A model generated the notes under the pieces. It saw only the letters and a program-made list of their open reading frames with translations. It was not told the DNA's origin and made no database searches. Positions 38,327 to 49,509 of a stretch of DNA of 64,000 bases are shown here, piece after piece; position 1 is the stretch's first letter; each line of letters begins with the position of its first letter. A program made the translations under genes and the position numbers. This DNA is from Lithospermum erythrorhizon (lineage: Eukaryota; Streptophyta; Magnoliopsida; Boraginales; Boraginaceae): NCBI GenBank assembly GCA_019722365.1, contig JADFUC010001199.1, positions 25,715-89,714 of the forward strand. Direction: 5' to 3'.

Positions 38327-38439
38327 TTCTTATTTATAATACTATTATTAATTATATAATTAGTAAAATAAAATTAAAAACAAATAAACCTCAACCCCGA
38401 CAACCACTAGAGGTTCCAGCAGTTGATTCGGTTTGGGCA

Positions 38440-39000
38440 AAAATTAGAGCGAACCTATTTCCTCGTTCTCTCGAAAAGGTCGGAACCTAAATCGGTTAGG
38501 TTCGATCGGTTCCAATCCTATCGGTTCCGTCGGTTCGGTTAAATTTGGTTTGAGACATTTTGAGCATATCGTCTTGAACTCAAAATTAAGTCCCTTAAAC
38601 TAGATTTAACCCTTGTAATTTCAATGAACTTCCTTTTAAGATTAATTATACAATCTACATCTGCATTCGATAGGCAATCTATTTATTTTTCATGTCTTGT
38701 ATTCTCTATATTATTAGTTTAGAAAGATTTATATATATTTTATTTCATTATACCAATAATGAACAAAGTTAAATCTAAATTCCCCTTCTTAAAATGTACA
38801 CATGCAAATACTACAAGATCTTGAAAAGGATAATAAATAAAAATTGAAAAATCTACACAAAATTTAGAAATCGGTTCGGTTCGGTTATTTCAAAGGCCGA
38901 ACCTAAATTAGTTCGGTTCTCTCTGACGCCGAACCTAAATCGGTTCGGTTCGATCGGTTCAATTTTTTGTTATTTTCGATTCGATTCGGTCGGTTAGATC
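38440..39000. repeat. Degenerate (CGGTT)-rich low-complexity tract
   Basis: Two clusters (38440-38560 and 38870-39005) of imperfect 'cggttcggtt' and 'gatcggttc' words, separated by ordinary AT-rich DNA. The minus-strand open frame through it encodes NRSNRPNR-like repeats and is not a protein domain. Confidence 0.7.
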
Positions 39001-39019
39001 GGTTTTGTATTTTGTTGGC

Positions 39020-39262
39020 CGCAACAATACCACCTGATCCTCGGCCAGTCGAGTGCCTGAAAATTCTAGCAAACCTTCCAAGAATTTCCCACATTTCTGA
39101 CAAAAGGACTAATGTAAGCTCATTGATGTTCAGAGCAAGCCAAACTAATCTGGTGCAATTAGCCAATTCATTTGGAATCTTCAAACTCAAGTTATTATTT
39201 TCAAGTTGCAATACTACCAGTCTGGCTAAGTAGCCAAATTCCCTAGGAATCCCATTCATCAT
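39020..39262 (-). pseudogene. Fragment of an LRR receptor-kinase gene (BRL2/VH1-like)
   Basis: About 80 codons on the minus strand give leucine-rich repeats: NGIPREFGYLARLVVLQLEN, then NNLSLKIPNELANCTRLVWL and ALNINELT. The closest family I recall is the BRI1-like receptor BRL2/VASCULAR HIGHWAY1, at the last LRRs before its island region. Downstream the reading degenerates into the CGGTT tract, and there is no kinase, signal peptide or other exon nearby. It is an isolated fragment, probably moved by a transposon. Confidence 0.6.
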
Positions 39263-39508
39263 TCATCAGTTATATCAATCCCATTTATTTAGTCAATAAT
39301 TTAGGATTCTATTGAAGGTAGTTTCATCATTGTATGTATTTATCCTTTCTGCTTGTCTAGTGCTTCGTATAAATATCGAGAGTTTATAAAAGTTTGAATT
39401 TTGGGTATGCTTTAATTTGGTCAATTTTCAATAAAGTTTGAATTTTTGCAACTATTTTGCAACTGTTTTAGTAGACATTGAGATAAAAATTGGATTTGCT
39501 TTGATTTT

Positions 39509-39536
39509 GGGGAAAGGCAGGGGCAGGGGTGAGGGG
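39509..39536 (+). other. Potential G-quadruplex motif
   Basis: Four runs of GGGG at 39509-39512, 39520-39523, 39526-39529 and 39533-39536, with loops of 7, 2 and 3 bases. More G runs follow to 39590. Unusual in such AT-rich DNA. Confidence 0.75.
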
Positions 39537-39789
39537 TGTTTTGGGAGTGAGGTAAGTGGGGTGTTTGGGATGGGGGGTGGATTGGGGAGATGATGAATTA
39601 TGGTTAATTTAATGAAATTTATTTAATATAAATTTTTGAATTGGAGTATATGAATATATATGGTTAATAGGTGTGTTAGAAAGGTTTGGTTAAATTATAT
39701 GTTATGAATTGATAAAAATATCTTTTAAATTTAAATTAAGTAAAGTTAAATGCTTAAAAAATGGATTAGTGAAAGTCAAAAATTATTCC

Positions 39790-39875
39790 CAAATATTTAT
39801 TTGAAAAATTGAAAGGTTTAGGTGTCTATTTGAAATGAATTACGTAGTTCAGGTGCTTGAATGAAATTTAACCAT
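39790..39875. mobile_element. Terminal fragment of the MULE-like family
   Basis: Contains 'aggtgtctatttgaaat' and 'tcaggtgcttgaatgaaat', the same end as at 38270-38326 and (inverted) 48327-48400. The partner end was not found. Confidence 0.5.
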
Positions 39876-40243
39876 TAATTTATTACAGGTAATGGTAAAC
39901 TTATAAAACATGGAAAAAACCAATTGGGTTTATTTTTCTGTTTGTGCAATGTTGGATGAAGATACATGGGATAATATGAATGGTATTATCATCGGGTAAT
40001 AAATAATTTCCGAATCGATATGATAATCTTATTATATTATTCAATGTAATAATACTAAAAAGAGAAATAAATATTCTTTTATGCGTAAGTACATTGCCAA
40101 AATAAAGGAAAGGTAGAGTCCCACTTTATAGCCAAAAATTGGTTATTATTCGACCACATTCCGGCATTGTAACTTGTGTTTGATTTTCAACATTTGTGGG
40201 CGTAGCCCAGGACTTTTATAACAAATGGATATATATTGTGATA

Positions 40244-40901
40244 GGGAGTTGCTAAATGTCGGTCTCAAAATTGCTAAACGTTGGGTTCAAAAAATTGATT
40301 AGACTATTATGCTCCTATTATTTTGAATATGAATCAATCACATCTAATTCTTTAAATTTATTTTATTTTTTTCACAATCCAATATCTACTATATTTTTTA
40401 TTATAACAGTGCTGTCCTTGAAATATTCTATTATCACATAAGATTATTGAACAAAAGCTTACTGACTGCATTCTAATTAAAAGCATTAAAAGAGTGACGA
40501 ATAGTCTCCTTCTGAAATATTAAATCACGCTAATTTTACCAGTTTCAATTCAGTACTACACTAAGCATTTGAAGTTCCGTTTGTCTAAAGGATTCTTATT
40601 ATATACTTGTTGGTTCGTCTAGGGATAGTTGACAAATAATTATTTATACCTTTCATAAACATTTAGATCTAGTAAAATAACTTATAATGACTTAAATATG
40701 GTGGTAATCTTATTTTATGTAATGTTATATAGTAATATAAAATTTGTGATGTTAATTGTTATAATTAGAAGAAATATAGTAGATATTGGATGGAAAAATA
40801 GATGTGGTTGATTCATATTCAAAATAATAAGAGCATAATTGTCTAATCATTTTTTTAAGACCGGCGTTTAGTAATTTTGAAACCGGCGTTTAGTAGCCAC
40901 G
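40244..40901. mobile_element. Mutator-type MITE with perfect 9-bp target duplication (658 bp)
   Basis: Long inverted repeats of about 180 bases. The left starts GGGAGTTGCTAAATGTCGG and the right reversed starts CGTGGCTACTAAACGCCGG. Both continue with 'gattaga', 'attatgctc', 'ttattttgaatatgaatca', 'cacatcta' and 'ccaatatctactatat'. Flanked by ATTGTGATA at 40235-40243 and 40902-40910, a perfect 9-bp duplication typical of Mutator-like elements. No coding capacity. Confidence 0.9.
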
Positions 40902-40910
40902 ATTGTGATA

Positions 40911-41399
40911 TTAGTCTATTTGTTTACATACATACTACGGGGCATATATTTCAAGGCCCTAATTTCCAAGGCACAAAATATTACTTGATTTTGCCTACCG
41001 GCATGGAATGTGGGTTGGAAGCACTTCCACACGCTCCATATGGTGACAAATCATTACTTTGTGTTGAGTGAGTGTGTGGTTGGAAGTACTGCGGCCGCAT
41101 GGGTGTGGGTTGGAAATCACTTCCTTGCGCTCGTGTGTCCGATAACTAAGTGCAAAATTGATACACAAATATTTAATCACCCGAGCGCGCAAGCGTGGGC
41201 TCGGTTATGCAAAAGCGGGCTCATGGTTCATTTGTTGGTTAGTACAGTGAACACGCATTTCATGGGTTGGTTTACATAAGCGCGACACGCGTGAAGTTGA
41301 TTTCTTTAGCGAACAAACCACGCCATGTGTGTTGGTTTCTTCAACGGACAAACAGCATGCCTTGGTTTTTATAACCAACAAATCTTCAACATGTTCGAT
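40911..41399. other. Left flank of the 505-bp array
   Basis: Contains 'tgtgggttgga' twice (41009, 41105) and looks like the right flank of the array ('gtgtggggtggaattgc' near 43644), suggesting both belong to one larger element. No gene seen. Confidence 0.4.
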
Positions 41400-43600
41400 T
41401 TGCATTGTTTACAAATTGAGGTATTGTGTCAAAAATGTTAAACTTATTGTTATTATATTTTAATTTTTTATTAATAATATGTATCATGATCCATTTTATG
41501 TTAATATATATCATAATGAATCTTAAATTAATTAAGTATATCAATTATCTTTGAATTGTTATTACAAAACAATAATATCAATAAATCGGGCCCCAGCCCA
41601 GGTGCAATATGAGTTCAAAAATTACTTCAAGCATGGAACATGTGAATTAGGTTACAAACCGAGCCATAGGCTATTTGTTCCAATCTTTAGCAGCGTGTGT
41701 TTACGTGGTGGATGAAAAAATGTTAAACATTCAAATTTCAAAATTAAGATAATAATCGGTATGTTATATTTTGTTCGTTGAAAAATTATAACTTTGGATA
41801 TTGTGATTCGGTATGTTATAATTTTATGTTTGTTTTAAGATTTGTGAATTTTTTTTTTTAACATTTTGAGAATGTTAGTAATTACAAATAACTATGTTAA
41901 ACTTATTGTTTATACGCATATGAAGAACATTGTGTTAAAAATATTAAGCGATTGTTATTATATTTTAATTTTTTGTTAATAATATGTATCTCATGATCTA
42001 TTTTATGATAATATATATCATAATAGTCTTAAACTAATTAGAAGTATATTAATTATGTTGAATTGTTATTAAAAAATATTGATATCCAACAAATCGAGAC
42101 CCCAAGCAGATTGCAACATAGGTTCAAGAAATTACTTCATACGCATGGGCATGGTCGGTTTACAAACCGAGCCCATGGGGTATTTGTTCCAATCTTTAAC
42201 CAACATGTGTTTCATGTGGTGGATGAAAAATGTTAAACATTCAAATTTCAAAAATTATAAGATAATAATCGGTATGTTATATTTTTGTATGTTGAAAATT
42301 ATAACTTTGGATGTTGTGATTCGGTATGTTATAATTTTATGTTTGTTTTAAGATTTGTGAATTTATATTTTTAATTTTAACATTTAAGAATGTTAGGAAG
42401 TTAGTATTGTTTATATGAATATGAAGAATATTGTGTCAAAAATGTTAAACTTATTATTATTATATTTTAATTTTTGGTAATAATATGTTTCATGATCCAT
42501 TTTATGTTAATATATCATAATGAATCTTAAAACTAATTAAATATATTATTTTGAATTGTTATTACAAAAAGATTAATATCAACAAATCGGTATGGCGTGC
42601 AAATAGTTTCAAAATTAATTCAGCGCATGGGCATTGTGCTCGGTTTACAAACCGAGCCCATTGGTTGTTTGTTCCACTCTTTAACCAACGTGTGTTTCGT
42701 GTGGTGGATGAAAAATTTTAAACATTCAAATTTCAAAATTAAAAGATAATGGCTTCGGTATTTTTCTATGGTTAAAATTATAACTTTCGATATTGTGATT
42801 ACATGCTATAATTTTATGTTTGTTTTAAGATTTGTGAATATATTTTTAAATTTTTAACGTTTGAGAATGTTAGAGTTAGTAATGTAAATAAGTATATTAA
42901 AGTTGTTGTTTATACGAGATGTGAAATATTATTGTCAAAATGTTAAACTTATTGTTATTATATTTTAATTTTTTGTTAATAATATATATCATGATCCATT
43001 TTATGTTAATATATATCATAATGAATCTTAAACTAATTAATTATATTAATTATGTTGAATTGTTATTACAAAATATTAATATCAACAAATCAGGCCCCAA
43101 CGCGTGCAACATGGTTTCAAAATTAATTCCAACGCATGGAACGTGTGGTCGGTTTACAAACCGAGCCCATAGGCTGTTTGTTCCAATCTTTAACCAACGT
43201 GTGTTTCGTGTGGTGGATGAAAATGTTAAACATTCAAATTTTAAAAATTATAAGATAATAATCGGTATATTATATTTTCTATGTTGAAAAATTATAACTT
43301 TGGATATTGAGATTGATTATTTTATAATTTTATGTTCATTTAAGATTTGTGAATTTATATTTTTAATTTTTTTAACGTTTTGAGAATGTTAGAGTTAGTA
43401 ATTACAAATAACTATGTTAAACTTATTGTTTATATGAATATGAAGAATATTGTGTCAAAAATGTTAAACTTATTGTTATTATATTTTAATTTTTGTTAAT
43501 AATATGTATTATGATCAGATTTGTGTTAATATATATCATAATAAATGTTAAATTAATTAAGTATATGAATTCGTTGAATAGTTATTTCAAAATATTAATA
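41400..43600. repeat. ~505-bp tandem repeat array, about 4.4 units
   Basis: The anchor 'ttgaattgttatt' occurs at 41551, 42058, 42551 and 43055, with a variant at 43574, giving periods of 507, 493, 504 and 519. Each unit includes 'atgttaaacattcaaattt' and 'ataactttggatattgtga', and a short perfect hairpin. Units vary by small indels. Open frames here are AT-rich noise. Confidence 0.9.
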
Positions 43601-44356
43601 TCAACAAATGGTGTGTGGGTTTGGGTGGCACCGATGACCAATCAGTGTGGGGTGGAATTGCTTTCGAACCCACACTCACATCTGTTAATAGCGGTAAGGG
43701 TTTTCATTTCTATCACCGACCAAAGGGAGTGTGAGGTGGGAGTAACTTTCGAACTTACACTCCATGCGGTGGGTAGGGATAAAAGTGTCAAAATTTTGTG
43801 TCTTGAAAATATAGGGGAGCCTTGGAAATAGTTTTCTCCGGGCTATGAGGAGGAGACAATTTCTTCTTTGCCGTCCTTTGCTATTCTTTTTTCTACTTCC
43901 CACCTTTTCTTCTTCTTTTCTCTCAAATAATGTAATATCACCAAGCGGATCTTTATCACTCTATTGGGACCTATATAGAGTTATTACATCACTTCAACCA
44001 AGATTGACACATGCTCCTCCATCCATTTTTAGTATAAAGGTTTATGTTTGGAAAATGTTTTAGGTAATTCAATATTGTCTCTAAACTAATTTTTTCTCCA
44101 TCTTTTTAAACTAAAATATCAATCAATTTTGAAATCACCAAAAGACTCCCCAAGGAAAAGGATGTAGGGAGTAGAAAATTTTGATTACATAGTGAATTAT
44201 CAAGCGGTGTGTTTACCAAGTTAAAATAAGTGAGAATTAGATGGAGAAAATGTTGTTGACGATAATTAATCAAAGGCTGAGTAGTATTGTTTTATCGAGC
44301 CGAGCTCTAAGACTCGGGATTACATTGGGTTTTCCATAATGCATTTGTGCAATACA
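43601..44356. other. Right flank of the array; no gene
   Basis: Two related ~70-base words ('tcgaacccacact' and 'tcgaacttacact', 43665 and 43750). An open frame at 43845-44063 starts with a hydrophobic stretch but shows no homology and lies in TC-rich DNA; I do not annotate it. Confidence 0.4.
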
Positions 44357-45458
44357 TGTTGGAACACGTTGTTAAACCACATTATAGCAGTTGGACCAAC
44401 ACGATAAGATGAGAGAATAACAGTGCAGGGAAATAAAAACATCACAAGATGGTAATCAATTCGGTGCAACTTGCGCTTAGTGCGAGAGCTGATAGCCCGG
44501 TGAAAGTTTTACTATAATGATGAGATATTACAAATAAGGTCTTATCTTCCTCGAACGCCCTATTCTACTCTAATCTAGTAAACGAGTCAAGGCTCCCCAC
44601 GACTCTTATCCATGCGTTAACCTTTCTCGGTGTTTGTTTAGTGTTTACAACAAAAGTTCTCTCAAAGTTGTAGTAACAAATTATTCTTTGCGGTAATCAA
44701 TTTCATCTCCTATATTTTTTCTATGAAAGCAAAGTGCAAAGTGTTGTTCTCAATTACACTTATTCAATGAGATCACAAGAAGACACGCTTTCTCTCTCTC
44801 GTTTCCCTAGCTCTTTTGAACTTTTGCATGATCATGTCTCGGAAGGATGAGCAAATGTTGATGTTCTATTTCATTTTTGTATTAAAGTACAGTCAATTCA
44901 CTTATTTCTCTTTTGAATATGGTCCTTATAGAGCTCAATATCCTCCTATACTTTAAAGTGGTCAGGTACATCAGGTTAGAAACTTTAGAAAGGCTTACGC
45001 ATTAGGACTACATAAAAATATAATCGCTCAAATATTTTTTCTCACTATCAAAATGTAGAAAATATAATATATGAGATTATGTCATCTCTAGGTATGCAAT
45101 GAGGCATATATATATTAGTAGGCACGTCAATCGAGATATGGAAAGATCTTCCATAAACCATTCTTTCATAAATGATTTGTTTCATATCATGCCCGTGTAA
45201 TAAGTATTTGGATACTTTCCTTTTTCCATAATCAATCAAATCTCAATCTTCATGCTTGGGGAATACTCCAAGTCATTCCCATATAATATAGGACGAAAAT
45301 ATATCTTCCAAATATTACCAAAATTAGTAGAATCACAGAAATATCTACACGAGGTTATGGCCCAGTGGCCCCATTTATGCGAGCTGTCTTTGAAACTTAA
45401 TTGAATACTTCGGCCAGCTGCTCATAGTTTTGAATATCAATAAAATTGTTAGCCAACA
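44357..45458 (-). mobile_element. LTR of a small copia-like element (3' LTR, reverse)
   Basis: Starts TGTTGGAACACG and ends GCCAACA, so the LTR termini TGTTGG...CCAACA are inverted. It aligns with 46521-47355 ('tcggtgcaacttgc', 'gtgcgagagctgat', 'aaataaggtcttatc', 'cctattctactctaat'). On the minus strand the bases before it read CCAAAGTGGAG, a copia polypurine tract. Confidence 0.75.
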
Positions 45459-46520
45459 AAATATTGATAAACTCCACTTTGGCTAATAATTCTTTGGAGG
45501 CAAAACCGTCTCCATCTTGATCATATCTCTCCCCTTTTTGTCTCAAAATTAACTCCTGTCTGAAATGATGAATCTTTCAATTCATTATCGCCATTAAGTC
45601 CTTGTATTAGTAGAAACTCCGACTGACCATTGGCTTCACACATGTCCAAGTTCATTATGAACATGTTCCTTTGGTGGACTTACAATTTGATTAAGATTTG
45701 GGATATAGACAATATTGGCTTCTACTTCTTTTCATCTCTTGAATCCTCTTGATCCTTCTGCAGCTTTACGAGCTTGCCAACACAAAATTACCTCGATAAT
45801 CGTTCTTGATTTTCATTTCTTGTGTGGAGCTACGCTGAGAATGAAGCCTTTTGACCTTTCATTCCTTATGATGTACAATTTTAGGAGAATGCAGATATGG
45901 GGGAATACGATCATGTTGATGAATACTCTTTCCATAGAGTTTGAAACAATATGGTCTTATGTAACCTTTCTTTCAGTGATAGCCCAATCTAAGTCTTTTT
46001 GTTCTTGGATAATGTTTAGCATAGAACATTGAGATGTTACCAATAGTTGAATCGAGATGTTGTACCAACAGTTGGACCAGATGTTGGACGGATTGGGATA
46101 CCCTATATTTTCTTGATAGGAACAAAGTTAGATTTTTTTGCATATTTCCAACAACAAATTCCAAACTATATGGTCATTTGGAGACTAACCAAAGAGAATT
46201 TCATCCGACTTAGAAATCAAGAATTGGTATACAGACAAATTTCTCATGGATTCCAATTTAGTGAACAATCTCTCAACCTCCTAATTCATCCCATTATTGA
46301 TGATTAGCATCTTATTATTCGATCAATAGGACATCCATTTTCCTTGCTTTATAGTCATTTATCACCGATTATTATTCTGAACCCGTTTGTTATAAAGAGT
46401 TTGTATGATTTACGCGCTCTTCGCCGTCAACTCTTCATCAACTCTTCTTGACTTTCTTTTCATGGCACACCTGATTACACGAGATCTCGCTCGATGCGTC
46501 AGTGCCCGCTCGATACCACT
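45459..46520 (-). mobile_element. Internal region of the non-autonomous copia-like element
   Basis: Only 1.06 kb lies between the two LTRs, and no gag or pol domain is recognisable on either strand. On the minus strand a primer binding site, TGGTATCGAGC, lies at 46508-46518, two bases from the LTR, as for initiator tRNA-Met. The element therefore cannot encode its own proteins and would need enzymes in trans. Confidence 0.7.
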
Positions 46521-47355
46521 TGTTGGGTTTTGCTAGAACACGTTATAATACTACTTGGGCGACACGATAAAAGGCGATAGAGAATAAATAGAAAAATAAA
46601 TGAAGCACCACAAGATAGAAACCCGATTCGGTGCAACTTGCTCCTAGTGCGAGAGCTGATGATAGACCCGATGAAAGGATTTTACTATAATGATGAGGAA
46701 ATAGTACAAATAAGGTCTTATCGGCCTCGAATGCCCTATTCTACTCTAATCTGATAAGCGAGTCCGGTACTTGACTATTATCTACCAGCGTCGACACTCT
46801 CCCGATATTTATTTTGATGTTTACAAAAAGTTCTCTCAAAGACGAAGTAACAAGTGTTAACAAGCGATTGATTACATCAGTTAGATGCTTTAGAGAATGA
46901 CTTCCCAACATTCGGCCAACATAAAGAAATATAGTCTCTCAAATTTTTTGTCTCACTATCAAAAAGTAGAGAAAATATAATATATGAAGTAATGTCTTCT
47001 CTAAGTCTACAATGAGACGTATATATAGTAGTAGGCATATCAATCACATACAGAAAGATCTTCCATAAACAATTCTTTCCATAAATAATTCTTTTCATAT
47101 CACACCATGTAATAATTGCTTGCATACTTTCTTTTTCCATAATCAATCAAATCTTAATTTTAAATACTTGGAATACTCCAAGTCATTCCATATAATATAT
47201 GGCAATATCTTCCAAATATTACCAAAATCAGCGAAATATAGAAAACATATGCGCGGAGTTACGATAATGTGTTGTACCAGCCCCATCTTTGACATTTTGG
47301 TCGAATTCTTCGACAACGCTCATAGTTTTGCATATCAATAAAATTGTCATTATAA
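46521..47355 (-). mobile_element. LTR of the small copia-like element (5' LTR, reverse)
   Basis: Begins TGTTGGGTTTTGC next to the primer binding site and follows the other LTR to about 'tatcaataaaattgtcat' (47335-47352). It is about 270 bases shorter than the partner, because the stretch equivalent to 44820-45000 is missing, and its U3 terminus is not clear. Confidence 0.65.
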
Positions 47356-47595
47356 TCTTGCCGGGTTCAATTAGTATGCTTAATGGACTTTCTCTTTGAA
47401 TTTGATAGCCTCGATGGTTGGATGTTTGGAAATTCAGCCGGGCTCTCCAAGTCCTAAATCCATAGAGGTGGATGATGGCCCGTATTCGGTTCGAGGCCAC
47501 TTAGGCCCCGGTAATAAATGAGGAGCCGTTTATATAGGGGAACACTGTTTATCACGTTGGGCCAAAGTTTTTTGGCCAGATAGTAGCGTTATTAT
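47356..47595. other. Short non-coding spacer
   Basis: Nothing recognisable; it may include the lost U3 end of the neighbouring LTR. Confidence 0.4.
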
Positions 47596-48161
47596 TAGGC
47601 GTGGCAAAGCGAAGTGGGCAGGGCGACCTACGTCCGTTAAGTACCCGCAGCGAGCGACGCGTCCATGTCCACCGGACGGTGGCTTCGTATTGTGCGAATG
47701 CGGACGGCCCGAGACGGGGAGTTATTGGGACCGCTCGACCAGCTAAATTTCAGCTAGTTAGTATACTGGCTTGACCCCCGAATCTTGCTTAGTCCATCGG
47801 ACGTCTACATTCGACCATCTATTTTACTCGGTTAGTCTAGTGGGCGTCCATGAATACAACTATCTAACTCCAATGGCCAATGCTAAATTTAAATAAAGGC
47901 TAGTTACGAGTCCGGTTACACTTAAAGCGGATGTCATTAATAAGGCGAGGTGAATCCCACTAGCAGAAGTAGGCGTCCGTTACGTTAATTAAGCGGAATT
48001 CCGCTACGTGAGCGAGCACTAACGAGCGTGTGTTGAGCATAATTCGAACCGTCCACCAAATTCATAGCGAGCGTGTGCGGTACAAATATTTTGTACAAGT
48101 AGGCCCGGCCAAAGAGCGAGCGTGGGCGAACCCAAAGCGGACTAACGAGCGGCCATGTCTA
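47596..48161. mobile_element. hAT-like MITE (566 bp) with near-perfect 8-bp target duplication
   Basis: Ends TAGGCGTGGCAAAGCG and, reversed, TAGACATGGCCGCTCG. Flanks are gttattat (47588-47595) and attattat (48162-48169), 7 of 8 identical, the length expected for hAT transposition. The interior is distinctly more GC-rich than its surroundings and repeats 'gcgagcgtg' three times. No transposase. Confidence 0.7.
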
Positions 48162-48326
48162 ATTATTATTAACAAAATGTAAATATGGTTGTGGTAGGCG
48201 GGTGTGAGTTGAACCTTAGTTGGCATGGTGGAAGTGTGGCCATAACCATTATGCCATGTAGATATTTTGTTAATTTATATATTATACGAATTAATTGATA
48301 AACATAAGATGGATTGATATATTATT

Positions 48327-48544
48327 CCTTAAATAATAAAAGGCTAAATTTCATCGGGCACACGAACTGAAAAACACTTCATATAGAAACCTAAATGCGA
48401 AAGTGCTTTTTACTACTGAACTTTTGGAAACTTGACGTTTTTGGCTCGTAAGCTTCCACTTTAACATGAAACTAAGGGCAAATAGGGAAACTTATAGTAT
48501 ATATTATGCTTTATGGGCCATTTTTAAATAACAAACACTTAATT
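48327..48544. mobile_element. Truncated MULE-like element end
   Basis: Starts 'aaggctaaatttcatcggg' and includes 'tttatgggccatttttaaataacaaa', also seen at 37619-37645. It is cut at 48545 by the LARD LTR, so that LTR inserted into it. Confidence 0.6.
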
Positions 48545-49509
48545 TGTAGCGACCGCGTTAGGCCCCCTAAGGTTAGGACCGTCATCCAAGCTGTATAATC
48601 GAGTCACCAACGATGGATAACAATTAAAAGAGCCTCATTTAACATCATAAATAAAGCAGTACAACTTCGTCCGTCGGTGAACTAACCAACGATACACAAG
48701 CGAAGGTAATAATACAAGTACAATATCAAACTGCCTTTTTACCACACGAGTCAACAATGTTAATACATACAAACGAAACTTCAAGGAAGATAAAAGTATT
48801 TGTTGAGGTCTTGGCTCGCGTCGCCATCTTGTAGTGCAGCGACTACTACGACGATGCATCTTGGTCATTCATAACAACCTAGGCATAAGCATAGCCCATA
48901 GGGAAAATAGGGGAGTCGGCTAAAAGTGAATGAAAATATCACGAGTTAACTGCACGATAAATGCGAATAAGAATAATTTAAATACCTTACTGTTGGAGCT
49001 ATATACTTGAGTATTATTTTATATGTTACTCGCACAAAATAAATCTTACTTAACGACTTTCCGACTAACCCCAATAAACCCACACCACATCAATAACTTC
49101 CTCTCAGTACGCCTTAACCACAAGAGATATCTTATTTGTTATCTTTCGTAAGTATGGCTAATTTCGATATAATCCCTTTCGACATACGACGACTGACATA
49201 TCTCGGCATTTCATCACTCAAGCATACACCTCAGCTACTTGTCTTTGATTCACCCTACAGTACTACTCCCTAGTCATACATCTCCTATGACATCTAAGCG
49301 TTCCTCGTACGGCCCTCACAACTTCGTTCTTTTCTTAATATAACTAAGCGAAAATACGTCTTGCATCAAGATAACCTAAGTGCGAATTATCTCCCCAAAT
49401 TCTCCATTTAGTATACGGAACTTATATTGCCTCCAATGAGCTATCGGCGTCGTGGTTAGATCAGAACTTATATTCTAGCACATTGAATCCGGTTTTCTCC
49501 CGTATATAA
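48545..49509 (-). mobile_element. Older LARD-family LTR, reverse, left part (continues at 59281)
   Basis: Begins TGTAGCGACC and follows the left arm at 49510-50460 throughout ('gagtcaccaacgatggat', 'aacctaggcataagcat', 'tcaagataacctaa', 'gtcgtg(g/a)ttagatca'). Its homology stops exactly at 'cgtatataa' (49509) and resumes at 59281 with 'tataaaatatcatcaac'. It is thus the host site of the 9.77-kb insertion between. Confidence 0.85.

Noticed and set aside
43845..44063. Small secreted-like protein with hydrophobic N-terminus
   Set aside because: TC-rich sequence gives Leu/Phe/Ser runs by chance; no homology and no gene structure around it.
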